NCBI GenBank assembly: GCA_029243605.1
Contig: JAQWRT010000083.1
Span: forward strand, 1-39,600
DNA: 39,600 nt
DNA from: Myxococcota bacterium
Lineage (GTDB): Bacteria; Myxococcota_A; UBA9160; UBA4427
Reading direction: 5' to 3'
Made by a program: the position numbers and the translations under genes. Under the pieces are notes generated by a model. It saw only the letters and a program-made list of their open reading frames with translations. It was not told where the DNA came from and did no database searches. Shown piece by piece: positions 17,114 through 24,756 of this stretch. Within the stretch, counting starts at the first letter, position 1. Each line of letters begins with the position of its first letter.

Positions 17114-17141
17114 TTGACGTCGGCGTGTGCGTGCCTATCCA
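17114..17141 (+). promoter_or_regulatory. hsp20: Candidate hsp20 promoter (sigma70-like)
   Basis: TTGACG at 17114-17119, a 16-base spacer, then TATCCA at 17136-17141. Transcription would start near 17148, giving a leader of about 88 nt. No clear heat-shock sigma factor consensus (CTTGAA/CCCCAT) was seen. Confidence 0.35.
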
Positions 17142-17160
17142 ATGGTTGTGGCGGCGAGAT

Positions 17161-17228
17161 CCCCGATAGGGGCGATGGGCCTGGAACTCGAAGGCCTTCG
17201 CGCCGGGCACAAACGAAAAGAGAAGGAG
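17161..17228 (+). promoter_or_regulatory. hsp20: Structured hsp20 leader including the ribosome site
   Basis: CCCCGATAGGGG (17161-17172) and CGAAGGCCTTCG (17189-17200) are two short self-complementary elements in the 5' leader. The Shine-Dalgarno AAGGAG (17223-17228) is eight bases before the ATG. CCTTC at 17195-17199 can pair either with GAAGG in its own palindrome or with GAAGG at 17222-17226, which includes most of the ribosome site. Such alternatives occur in RNA thermometers of small heat-shock genes, but five pairs is weak evidence. Confidence 0.3.
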
Positions 17229-17235
17229 AATAGCT

Positions 17236-17709
17236 ATGGCGTTTGCAACAAGAGTTCGAAGAAATCCGGCACGGGGTCAGGCGGCCGCAATCCTGAACGC
17301 GGAACGCGCGTTGAATGATTTTCAGCGTGGGTTCTTTCCGGCCGGTAGCAAGGCCCAGGAAGAGGGCGGTCGACATTTCGTCCCGTCGCTTCAAGCGGTA
17401 GAGAACCCATCCGACTATGTGGTCACCGCCGAAATTCCTGGGGTCTCACCCGAAGACCTTTCGGTGGTCGTCGAGGATGGAGTGCTGAGCCTTCGCGGCG
17501 TCAGGAAGGCGGTTGAGTGGTCGGAAGAGTTGGAGGATTCCGAGAAGGAAGCGCTTTCGACCAGCTTTGAACGGCGTGTTCGATTCAACGGCGACATCGA
17601 CGAAGACCGAGTCACCGCCCGCAGCCGAGACGGCCTTCTGCGAATTGTCGTCCCGAAACCCGAGCCTCCCGTTTCGCAGCCTACGAAGGTTCCCGTCCAA
17701 GCGGGCTAG
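17236..17709 (+). CDS. Small heat-shock protein, Hsp20/alpha-crystallin family
   Basis: An ATP-independent holdase chaperone of 157 residues. The N-terminal arm (1-47) is Arg/Ala-rich with a short Phe-containing segment. The alpha-crystallin domain spans about 48-143: VVTAEIPGVSPEDLSVVVED, DGVLSLRG, FERRVRFNGDIDEDRVTAR and the hallmark DGLLRIVVPK near the end. The C-terminal tail holds VPV, a likely form of the I/V-x-I/V oligomer contact. A strong ribosome site AAGGAG precedes the ATG. It stands alone between two terminator-like hairpins, so it is probably monocistronic. Confidence 0.93.
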   Translation: MAFATRVRRNPARGQAAAILNAERALNDFQRGFFPAGSKAQEEGGRHFVPSLQAVENPSDYVVTAEIPGVSPEDLSVVVEDGVLSLRGVRKAVEWSEELEDSEKEALSTSFERRVRFNGDIDEDRVTARSRDGLLRIVVPKPEPPVSQPTKVPVQAG

Positions 17710-17729
17710 TTTGTCCGTCAAGCGTGTGA

Positions 17730-17762
17730 GGGGGGTGGCCGTCCCTAAGGGGCGCCACCCCC
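17730..17762 (+). terminator. GC-rich terminator-like hairpin after hsp20
   Basis: GGGGGTGGC (17731-17739) pairs with GCCACCCCC (17754-17762) around a 14-base loop, 22 bp after the hsp20 stop. TGTTTCG follows, a weak T tract. It separates hsp20 from the acyl-CoA dehydrogenase operon. Confidence 0.5.
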
Positions 17763-17912
17763 TGTTTCGCTCTGCCCTCGCTGAGCCTCACGTTCCTCGC
17801 CGGATTCCCCGCCCATTCTCCCGCAGGGATGTTGGACTTTTGGGGTAGTTCCTAGCGAGCCCAAGTTTCCTATCCTCGCGACGACGAATTCGCCAGCTAA
17901 GGATGGGAAAGC

Positions 17913-19040
17913 ATGAATTTCGGTTTTACAGAAGAACAGGACTTGCTCCGGGCAGAGGTGCGCAAATTTCTCAATGAGAAGGCACCCCTCGAAGAAGTGC
18001 GGAAGCAGTGCGAAAGCGAAGAGGGTTTCGACAGGGGGCTGTGGAAGCAGATGGCCGAGCTCGGCTTCGCCGGGCTGACGATCCCCGAGATCCACGGAGG
18101 CGCAGGCCTTGACCTGGTCACCCTCCTCGTGGTTTTGGAAGAGACGGGTCGAAGCCTCTTTCCATCCCCTCTCCTTTCCAATGTCGTCGCCAGTCAAGCG
18201 ATCCAGCGCTTTGGGAGCGAGGCGCAGCAGGCGCGCTGGTTGCCCGGCTTCGCAGATGGAACCCGGCTCGGAACTTTGGCCCTGCTTGAAGAGGGGGATG
18301 ACCTTTCGCCGGACGGTGTGAAGCTCCAAGCCAAGAAGGATGGTGAAGAAATCATCTTGACGGGTCGGAAGCTCTTTGTTCCCGACGCAGGAAATGCCGA
18401 TGTTTTTGTTGTCGCCTACCGGTTGAGTTCCGGCGCAGAGGAAGTGGGACTCGCCCTGGTGGAGAAGGGTAGTGCTGGAGTGTCCGCTGCTGATTTTGCG
18501 GCAATGGATCTGACCAAGAGAGTCGGCTCCCTTGAACTCAACGATGTGAGGGTCCCGTCGGATCAACTGCTCTGCGAAGGTGGCCCCGCCTGGTCTGCCA
18601 TTCAGTCCCTGGTTGAGCTTGGAGCGGCGCTCGTGACTGCGGAAACCGTGGGCGCCGCCGAAGGAGCGCTCGCTATCACGACGAGCTTCGCGAAAGAACG
18701 CGAGCAATTCGGCTCAAAAATCGGCCGCTATCAGGGGGTGAAGCATCCCTTGGCCGAAATCTATGTCGATATCGAGTCCTATAAATCTCTCGTTTACTAC
18801 GCATTTTGGGCTCTTGACGAAGGACATGACGATGCGGCCCTCGCGATTTCTCGCGCCAAGGCCTATGCGAGTGAGACATTTCCCCTGGCGGGCATCAACG
18901 GTGTCCAATTGCATGGGGGCGTTGGATATACCTGGGAATACGATATTCAACTTTATTTGAAGCGGGGAAAGTGGATGCGCCCGATCTATGGGGACGCCGA
19001 CTATCACTATGACCGCATCGCTCAGCTTGGAGGCCTCTAA
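17913..19040 (+). CDS. Acyl-CoA dehydrogenase, subunit 1 of a probable heteromeric pair
   Basis: A 375-residue acyl-CoA dehydrogenase fold, which oxidises an acyl-CoA to the 2-enoyl-CoA and passes electrons to ETF. The C-terminal domain is well conserved: KEREQFGSKIGRYQGVKHPLA supplies the usual FAD-contacting Arg, and QLHGGVGYTWEYDIQLYLKR carries Glu342 at the position of the catalytic base of MCAD-type enzymes. The middle domain is degenerate: where most family members have TEPxAGSD there is LALLEEGDDLSPD, and the final GGTxEIQxxIIAExLLG motif is absent. That pattern, and the TAATG overlap with the next gene, suggests it works with subunit 2. It opens the operon ACAD1-ACAD2-bolA. Confidence 0.92.
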   Translation: MNFGFTEEQDLLRAEVRKFLNEKAPLEEVRKQCESEEGFDRGLWKQMAELGFAGLTIPEIHGGAGLDLVTLLVVLEETGRSLFPSPLLSNVVASQAIQRFGSEAQQARWLPGFADGTRLGTLALLEEGDDLSPDGVKLQAKKDGEEIILTGRKLFVPDAGNADVFVVAYRLSSGAEEVGLALVEKGSAGVSAADFAAMDLTKRVGSLELNDVRVPSDQLLCEGGPAWSAIQSLVELGAALVTAETVGAAEGALAITTSFAKEREQFGSKIGRYQGVKHPLAEIYVDIESYKSLVYYAFWALDEGHDDAALAISRAKAYASETFPLAGINGVQLHGGVGYTWEYDIQLYLKRGKWMRPIYGDADYHYDRIAQLGGL

Positions 19041-20203
19041 TGGATTTTCAACTTTCGCCGCAAGAAGAAAAATTTCGAGACGAGGTCCGTTCCTTCCTGA
19101 AGGATAACCTCCCTGCCCAAGGCGAGAAGCGACCGGCAGATTTTCTCGCCCAGTGGAATGCCAAGGTGCGCGAAAAGCGTTGGGTCGGTTTTTCATGGCC
19201 GTCAGAAGTCGGCGGGGGTGGGGGTAGCCTGATGGAGCAGGTGATCCTCAAGGAGGAGATGGCTCGGGCCAAGGCACCCGGGCTGGGAACCTGCTTTATG
19301 GGTCTCGCTTGGGTCGGCCCTTCCATTATCCAATATGGAACCGAGGAGCAGAAGCAAAAATATATTCCCGACATTCTGGATGGGGCCTACCAGTGGTGCA
19401 CCGGGTATTCGGAGCCTGATTCGGGAAGCGATCTCGCCTCACTCAAGTGCAAGTGCGTGCGCGAGGGAGATGAGTACGTCGTGAACGGTCAGAAGATTTG
19501 GACTTCGATCGCCATGTGGTCGAAGATGATGATTCTTCTGGTTCGAACGGATACCGAGGTCGATTCGAAGCACGACGGGATTACCTGCCTTCTCGTGGAG
19601 ATGGATTCCGAGGGGCTGGAGGTAAGGCCGATCAAGAATATGGGCGGCGGTGCAATGTTTGCCGAAGTGTTCTTCAGCGACGTTCGCGTTCCGGTTGAGA
19701 ATCGCCTGGGCGACGAAGGGCAGGGCTGGCAGGTGACGGTCTCAGCGCTCGCGAATGAGCGCTCGAGCATCGCCGAGGTCTACGGTCTCAGGCGCAAGAT
19801 GGATGAATTGGAGGATCTGGCCGAGAGAACGGTGCGAGCCGGCCAAAAGGCGATCGAGATGCCGTCCATCCGCCGCCGACTTCAGCGTGCCGATATTCGG
19901 ATCGAAGCCATGCGACTCAATGGCCAACGCTTCCTGACTAAGCAGCTCAGGGGAGATCCCTTGGGCAGTGAAACTTCGATCAATAAGCTTCATCGTGCCG
20001 CGCTCGAAGTTGAGATGGGCGAGTTGGCGATGGAAATCACGGGCAGCGCATCGACGTTGATGCGCGGAAGCGACGTCGCCCCCGAAAATGGGCGCTGGGC
20101 GGATTACGCGCTGGGCTGGCCCGAGGTGGTGATTGGCGGAGGCACGCCCAATATTCAGAAGAACATCATCGCCGAACGTCTCCTAGGATTGCCCAAGGAT
20201 TGA
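19040..20203 (+). CDS. Acyl-CoA dehydrogenase, subunit 2 of a probable heteromeric pair
   Basis: A 387-residue acyl-CoA dehydrogenase complementary to subunit 1. It keeps the flavin loop (GYSEPDSGSDLASLKCK), NGQKIWTS, and the C-terminal GGGTPNIQKNIIAERLLGLP. It lacks the REQFGxxI block, and the region matching GYxxEYPxxK reads as an unrelated segment (APENGRWADYALGWPEV), so no equivalent catalytic Glu is visible there. Long-chain, steroid and bile-acid side-chain dehydrogenases of the alpha2-beta2 type divide the active site in this way. The substrate is not known. Start and stop overlap both neighbours, indicating translational coupling. Confidence 0.92.
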   Translation: MDFQLSPQEEKFRDEVRSFLKDNLPAQGEKRPADFLAQWNAKVREKRWVGFSWPSEVGGGGGSLMEQVILKEEMARAKAPGLGTCFMGLAWVGPSIIQYGTEEQKQKYIPDILDGAYQWCTGYSEPDSGSDLASLKCKCVREGDEYVVNGQKIWTSIAMWSKMMILLVRTDTEVDSKHDGITCLLVEMDSEGLEVRPIKNMGGGAMFAEVFFSDVRVPVENRLGDEGQGWQVTVSALANERSSIAEVYGLRRKMDELEDLAERTVRAGQKAIEMPSIRRRLQRADIRIEAMRLNGQRFLTKQLRGDPLGSETSINKLHRAALEVEMGELAMEITGSASTLMRGSDVAPENGRWADYALGWPEVVIGGGTPNIQKNIIAERLLGLPKD

Positions 20204-20499
20204 TGATGGAAAGCTCAGGGCCAGGTGAACCCGGCACGGATCGAAGGGCACGTATCGAGGAGAAACTCGCCCGAGAGCTCGAGGCAGTGGAGATCGAGGT
20301 GGTGGACGAGAGCCATCTTCACGCGGGGCATGTCGGAGCGCGCTCGGGGGGTGGACATTTCCGAGCCACGATCGTCTCGCGGCATTTCGAAGGATTGAGC
20401 AAGCTTCAGTCCCAGCGCCTGGTCTATGGGATTCTCTCCGAGGAAATGAAGGGTGAGATCCACGCACTTTCCATGACCACTTCGACCCCCGAAGATTAG
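20203..20499 (+). CDS. BolA-family protein
   Basis: A 98-residue protein of the BolA/IbaG fold: an initial helix (RIEEKLARELEAVEIEVVDES), then HLHAGHVGARSGGGHFRATIVS with the conserved His and Gly-rich loop, the FEGLSKLQSQRLVYGIL block in the helix-turn-helix-like part, and the closing EIHALSMTTSTPED. BolA proteins pair with monothiol glutaredoxins in Fe-S delivery or act in morphology control. Two ATGs at 20203 and 20206 are possible; AAGGA at 20195-20199 suits the second better, while the first overlaps the preceding stop. A TTG just upstream is less likely. Its place at the end of the dehydrogenase operon is noteworthy. No glutaredoxin gene is nearby. Confidence 0.88.
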   Translation: MMESSGPGEPGTDRRARIEEKLARELEAVEIEVVDESHLHAGHVGARSGGGHFRATIVSRHFEGLSKLQSQRLVYGILSEEMKGEIHALSMTTSTPED

Positions 20500-20527
20500 T
20501 CGAGAGGGTCGAGGGCGGATTGGCGTT

Positions 20528-21382
20528 TCAGCCGAGCATTTCGCCGAGCCATCTTTCCAGGGGGACGCTGAAGCCTGCGGCGTTCTTGTGTCCGCCCCCT
20601 CCGTATTCGCCCGCGATCTTTGAGACATCGAAGTCACCGATAGAATAAAGAGTGGCCTGGACCTTGGAGCCTTCGAGTCGGTAGACGCAGCCCCATTGAT
20701 CCCCGAAAGACTGGCGTTCTGCCAGGGCGTGGCCAATCGAACTTCGGCGGGTCCGTGCATTGATGGCTTCGACGCGCAGCTTGCCCAGGGTAATCGGGGT
20801 CGGGTTCTTGATCGCCCGGGCGACCTCCACTCGATCAGTCCGAACGATGGGTTCGCCTTCTTGCGCGAGTTCAGAGATGTCGCGATCTGCGAGCCTGCTC
20901 CAAGTCTCGAAGTCCTGATCGTAGGATGAGAGGGCCGCGTTGACCTCGGCCGATTTGGGAAGCTCCCAGGTCCAAATGTCCTGATCCTGGACATAGCGCA
21001 GGATCTCGGGGACCGGTTGGCCAGGAAAGAGGTGTTGCCATGCGAGGACCGACCCCGAATGGGCCATATCGAAATGGATTTCGTGCCCGTCGTCCTCGAG
21101 GGCGCGCAGAAGCTCGGGGTCTTTTGCGAATGCCTTCTGGTTCGTGACGTGGTGGTCGAGGACGACAACTCTGGCCGCATGCTCTGCGAGTTGGCGAATT
21201 TCATCGAGTCCTGGGGCGATGTCGACGAAGAGCACCAGGGCATCTTCGACGCGAGACCCCCGCATTCGATCGTAATGGCCGCGGGCGACGAACTCGCCCT
21301 CTCCCTCCCAGGCTTTCCAGGTCGCCCAGGCAGCCCCGAATCCGTCGGGGCAGGCCGCATGATAAACACAGATTCTTCGCAT
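20528..21382 (-). CDS. DHH-superfamily phosphoesterase (DHH-DHHA1)
   Basis: A metal-dependent phosphoesterase of 284 residues. The N-terminal DHH domain shows HAACPDGFGAA (His8, Asp13), the aspartate motif LFVDIAP (Asp54) and VLDHHVT (Asp76-His77-His78), all Mn-binding positions in this family. The C-terminal DHHA1 domain ends with EYGGGGHKNAAGF, the substrate-binding GGGH motif. Relatives include oligoribonuclease NrnA, c-di-AMP/pAp phosphodiesterases and RecJ. The sequence is closer to the short phosphohydrolases than to RecJ, but the substrate (nanoRNA, pAp or other) is open. It converges on bolA and lies upstream of nothing it clearly belongs with. Confidence 0.88.
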   Translation of the reverse strand: MRRICVYHAACPDGFGAAWATWKAWEGEGEFVARGHYDRMRGSRVEDALVLFVDIAPGLDEIRQLAEHAARVVVLDHHVTNQKAFAKDPELLRALEDDGHEIHFDMAHSGSVLAWQHLFPGQPVPEILRYVQDQDIWTWELPKSAEVNAALSSYDQDFETWSRLADRDISELAQEGEPIVRTDRVEVARAIKNPTPITLGKLRVEAINARTRRSSIGHALAERQSFGDQWGCVYRLEGSKVQATLYSIGDFDVSKIAGEYGGGGHKNAAGFSVPLERWLGEMLG

Positions 21383-21435
21383 GGGGGCAGCCTAACCGAT
21401 CAGGGCTTTCAATGCGCCGGGAGCGAGGAGAAGGC

Positions 21436-22434
21436 TCAGCCGAAACGCTTGGTTAGCCAATCAATCATGAGCCGGTTGAGCTCTTCGGGTTTTTCTTGTT
21501 GGGTCCAATGCCCGCATTGCGAAATCATGATCGTCTCCAAGTCTTCGCACCGGCTGGGCATGTCGGCGGCGAGCGCGGGCTGAAGGGCCATATCGTTTTC
21601 CGCGGTAATCATCAGGGAGGGATGGCTGATCTTCTGGACGCCAAATTCAGGGTGCTGTTCCCAATTGCGGTCGAAGTTCCGATACCAGGAGATTCCACCA
21701 TGGAAACCGCTCTGGGTGAACGCTTGGGTGTAGAAATCGAGTTCCTCTTCAGAGAGAAGGACGGCGCCGGTTTCGGGTAGCTCCTTCAACCTTCGGAAGG
21801 GGTTCATGTCGCCATCGCCCTCGGCGACCCGTGCCTGCATTTCCTCCATGGGGATGGATCTTCGCATCAGCTTCTCAAAGACTATCCGCGGGTTCTGGTC
21901 GAGTACGCTTTCGGCCACGCCGGGCTCCTGGAACCAGAGGATGTAGATCTTGTCCACGTCTCCGCCGGCGGCAAACGAAAGCGCCTGGGTGGGCGGAATG
22001 GGAGACCGGGGTAGGTAGGGGGTGTTGACGCCAATCACGCCGGCGGTTCGGTCGGGGTGGAGGACGGGCATGGCCCAGGCGACAAAGCCTCCCCAGTCGT
22101 GACCGGCGAAGATCGCTTTTTCGATCTCGAGGGCGTCGAGGAGGTGAACCAGGTCGCCAGTGAGGTGGGCCATGTCATAATGCTGGCTTCCCCTGGGCGC
22201 ATCGCTGGCTCCGTAGCCCCGTTGATCGGGCACGATGGTGCGAAATCCAGCGTCCACCAGGGGCTGGAATTGTTTTCGCCAGGAAAAGGCGAGTTCGGGG
22301 AATCCATGGAGGAGCACGATGGCGGGTCCCTGGCCACCCTCGTGCACCGAGAGCGAGATGGGGGGCTCGAGGCTGCCGTCGGCCCCCTGTTGAGGGGCGA
22401 GTTGGATACGGCTCGGGGGCGGAAGTGCGCTCAT
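21436..22434 (-). CDS. Alpha/beta hydrolase, epoxide hydrolase type
   Basis: A 332-residue hydrolase. HGFPE forms the oxyanion loop, and Asp113 in FAGHDWGGF is the nucleophile, an Asp followed by Trp as in epoxide hydrolases rather than Ser as in esterases. The cap domain has GFHGGISWYRNF, where epoxide hydrolases have a ring-opening Tyr. The acid is probably in TAENDMALQP and the His is His309 in CGHWTQQEKPEEL. It would convert epoxides, perhaps of fatty acids, to diols. The frame runs upstream to 22581, but AAAGGAG just before the ATG at 22434 fixes the start there; this also removes an overlap with pabB. The 137-bp gap to pabB must hold promoters for both. Confidence 0.92.
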   Translation of the reverse strand: MSALPPPSRIQLAPQQGADGSLEPPISLSVHEGGQGPAIVLLHGFPELAFSWRKQFQPLVDAGFRTIVPDQRGYGASDAPRGSQHYDMAHLTGDLVHLLDALEIEKAIFAGHDWGGFVAWAMPVLHPDRTAGVIGVNTPYLPRSPIPPTQALSFAAGGDVDKIYILWFQEPGVAESVLDQNPRIVFEKLMRRSIPMEEMQARVAEGDGDMNPFRRLKELPETGAVLLSEEELDFYTQAFTQSGFHGGISWYRNFDRNWEQHPEFGVQKISHPSLMITAENDMALQPALAADMPSRCEDLETIMISQCGHWTQQEKPEELNRLMIDWLTKRFG

Positions 22435-22571
22435 GCTTTCTCCTTTAAGGTCTAGGTCGAGCATAGGCCAGTAGACGCTCGTCCCGGTACTCCGCCCGGG
22501 TTCGGACTTTTGCGATCTGGGGAGCAAAGCAAAATCTGCTGGGGTAGCCTGAGCGCCCTGTTGGAGTCCCC

Positions 22572-24122
22572 ATGCGCCCAATTTCCGCCGATCCCCACAA
22601 GGAATTTATCCAACTGCGTTGGCGAGAACTCGCTGGGGCGAGGCCGGATCTGCTCGCCGTGAGCGAAAGGCTGCAGGCGGGTTCCTTCGGGTGGTTGCTC
22701 GATTCCGCGACGACGGACGGCCGGCTGGGTCGCTACTCCTTTGCGGGTTCAGATCCATATCTGGTGGCCCGTGTGTTGGGCGAGCGGATCGAACTGAACT
22801 GTCGGCGAGAGGTTCGAGGGGCGTTTGCGCTCGGGCTCTCCGAGCGGAGCGCGGGGATCTTTGATTGGTTGCAGGAAGCCTTGCCGAGCTTCGAGGTCGA
22901 TCTGGACGGACTCCCCTTCCCCTTTCCTTTCGTCGGCGGCGCGGTGGGCTATTGGGGGTACGAGCTGGCGGAGCAGGTAGAGGCGCTGAAGCTCAATTCC
23001 CACGACGATCTCGGACTTCCCGACGCGAGCGTGCTCTTCGTAGATCGCCTGGTTGCTCTCGACCATGCCAGCGGGCGCGCTTTCGCGCTTGGTCTGGGTT
23101 TTGGCGGGGATAAGGAAGAGGCCTATCGACGGGCAGGAGTCGCCCTGGACGAATTGGGAGACCGACTCGCCGGGGGGGGAGACCTTGCGCCCACCGACCG
23201 TTCGGAGAGCGCCCCCCCCATCGAACGGGCAACGGTCATGGCGATGGGTGTGCCGCATCAATCGACGGCCAGCTTCGCCGCCGAGGGATACCTGAAGAGG
23301 GTGGATTGGCTCAAGGAAGAGATTGCTTCAGGCAATGTTTACGAGGCGAACCTAACGCGAAGAATGGACTTTCCCTTTGACGGCGCCCCCTGGCCGCTCT
23401 ATCGCGCCCTGCGAATGGCATCCCCGGCTCCTTTCGCGAGCTTCCTTGATCTGCCCGAAGGAGCCATCTTGGGGAGTTCGCCCGAACGTTTCCTTCGCCT
23501 TTTGTCGTCGGGTGAAGTGGAGAGTCGCCCCATCAAGGGGACACGGCCTCGGGGCCTGGCGTCCGAGGAGGATATATCCCTGGCGGAGGAGCTGGCGACC
23601 TCGGAGAAGGATCGTGCGGAGAACCTGATGATCGTCGACCTCGTTCGAAACGATCTGGGGCGGGTCTGCGAGACGGGAACCATCTCGGTGCCCGAGCTGA
23701 TGCAAGTCGAATCCTACGCTTCAGTCTTTCAACTTGTTTCCACTGTGGTCGGTCAGCTTCGCGAGGAAAGCGACCGTATGGATTTGGTTCGGGCGGCTTT
23801 CCCCCCTGGCTCGATGACGGGAGCTCCCAAAATAGCCGCGATGCGCTTGCTCAACGAGATTGAGCCGGTACGTCGTGGGGTTTACTCGGGTGCCCTGGGT
23901 TATTTGGATCTGCGCGGCGGAATGGATCTTGCCGTGGTGATTCGGACGCTTCTGATCTGTAAGGATCGCGCTCATTTCCATGTGGGCGGGGCGGTGGTGG
24001 CAGACTCGGATCCACAGAGGGAGTACGAGGAGAGCTTGGACAAGGCCAAGGGAATGCTGGCTGCTCTCGAAGCCGAGCGAAAATCGCGAGCGGTACCTCG
24101 CGAGCCCGAGCGGGCTGAATGA
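22572..24122 (+). CDS. pabB: Aminodeoxychorismate synthase component I
   Basis: Converts chorismate plus ammonia to 4-amino-4-deoxychorismate in folate synthesis. It has 516 residues. The N-terminal part (about 1-200) is the anthranilate-synthase component I N-domain. The chorismate-binding domain (about 245-500) contains NVYEANLTRRMDFPF, GSSPERFL, and PIKGTRPRG with Lys322. PIKGT separates PabB from TrpE, which has PIAGT; the lysine forms the covalent intermediate in PabB. ENLMIVDLVRNDLGRVCE, FPPGSMTGAPK and GALGYLDLRG complete the family blocks. No glutaminase (pabA) or lyase (pabC) gene is adjacent. The ATG has a modest TGGAG ribosome site. Confidence 0.93.
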   Translation: MRPISADPHKEFIQLRWRELAGARPDLLAVSERLQAGSFGWLLDSATTDGRLGRYSFAGSDPYLVARVLGERIELNCRREVRGAFALGLSERSAGIFDWLQEALPSFEVDLDGLPFPFPFVGGAVGYWGYELAEQVEALKLNSHDDLGLPDASVLFVDRLVALDHASGRAFALGLGFGGDKEEAYRRAGVALDELGDRLAGGGDLAPTDRSESAPPIERATVMAMGVPHQSTASFAAEGYLKRVDWLKEEIASGNVYEANLTRRMDFPFDGAPWPLYRALRMASPAPFASFLDLPEGAILGSSPERFLRLLSSGEVESRPIKGTRPRGLASEEDISLAEELATSEKDRAENLMIVDLVRNDLGRVCETGTISVPELMQVESYASVFQLVSTVVGQLREESDRMDLVRAAFPPGSMTGAPKIAAMRLLNEIEPVRRGVYSGALGYLDLRGGMDLAVVIRTLLICKDRAHFHVGGAVVADSDPQREYEESLDKAKGMLAALEAERKSRAVPREPERAE

Positions 24123-24176
24123 TCTGTTTTCTTCCCCAGGGAGAGGGCAAGAAGTCGGCCCAGGCAAAGAAGAACC

Positions 24177-24728
24177 GTGGAAGCTGAGGCTGAGCCCACC
24201 GGGACGACCTGGGTCTTCGGCTACGGTTCCCTCGTCTGGCGGCCCGATTTTCCCTTCTTGGAAGCGCGCACCGGTTTCATTCGCGATCGCGCTCGCCGCT
24301 TTTGGCAGGCCTCTACGGATCACCGTGGAGTTCCAAGCCGACCGGGGCGCGTGGTTACGCTTGTTGATGACCCGGGAGGCCGCTGCTTCGGGACAGCTTT
24401 TCGCTTGGATGAGAAAGATCGCTCGGCGATTTTGGCCGGCCTCGATCACCGTGAACGGGGGGGCTTTAGCCGCGAGCGGGTTCCCGTTTTTTTTGATCCG
24501 GCAGAGAGCAGTTCGGTTTCGGCGTTGCTCTACGTGGCCAACGAGGCCAACGCGAATTATCTGGGGCCGGCACCCCTGGAGGAAATCGCCCGGCAGATTC
24601 GCGCCAGCCATGGGCCCTCGGGCTCGAATGTCGAATATCTGATCAGGCTGGCGGAGGCCCTCAGGGAAATGGGCGCCGAAGATGAGCACGTTTTCTCCCT
24701 GGAGGCACTACTCGAGGGCCGGGAATGA
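24177..24728 (+). CDS. ChaC-like gamma-glutamylcyclotransferase
   Basis: A 183-residue protein of the ChaC family, which splits glutathione (or gamma-glutamyl peptides) to 5-oxoproline. The family hallmark VFGYGSLVWRPDFPF is at the N-terminus, and RARRFWQASTDHRGVPSRPG, which in the family lies near the substrate pocket, follows. Glu in LDHRERGGF is at the place of the catalytic acid. The C-terminal region, with YVANEANANYLGPA and GPSGSNVEYLIRLAEALRE, is typical. The start is a GTG at 24177 with a weak AAGAAG ribosome site. It lies 54 bp after pabB and 28 bp before the crotonase gene on the same strand. No functional link to folate is evident. Confidence 0.9.
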   Translation: MEAEAEPTGTTWVFGYGSLVWRPDFPFLEARTGFIRDRARRFWQASTDHRGVPSRPGRVVTLVDDPGGRCFGTAFRLDEKDRSAILAGLDHRERGGFSRERVPVFFDPAESSSVSALLYVANEANANYLGPAPLEEIARQIRASHGPSGSNVEYLIRLAEALREMGAEDEHVFSLEALLEGRE

Positions 24729-24756
24729 GCGCTCGAGAGCGCTACGCTGGGACGTC

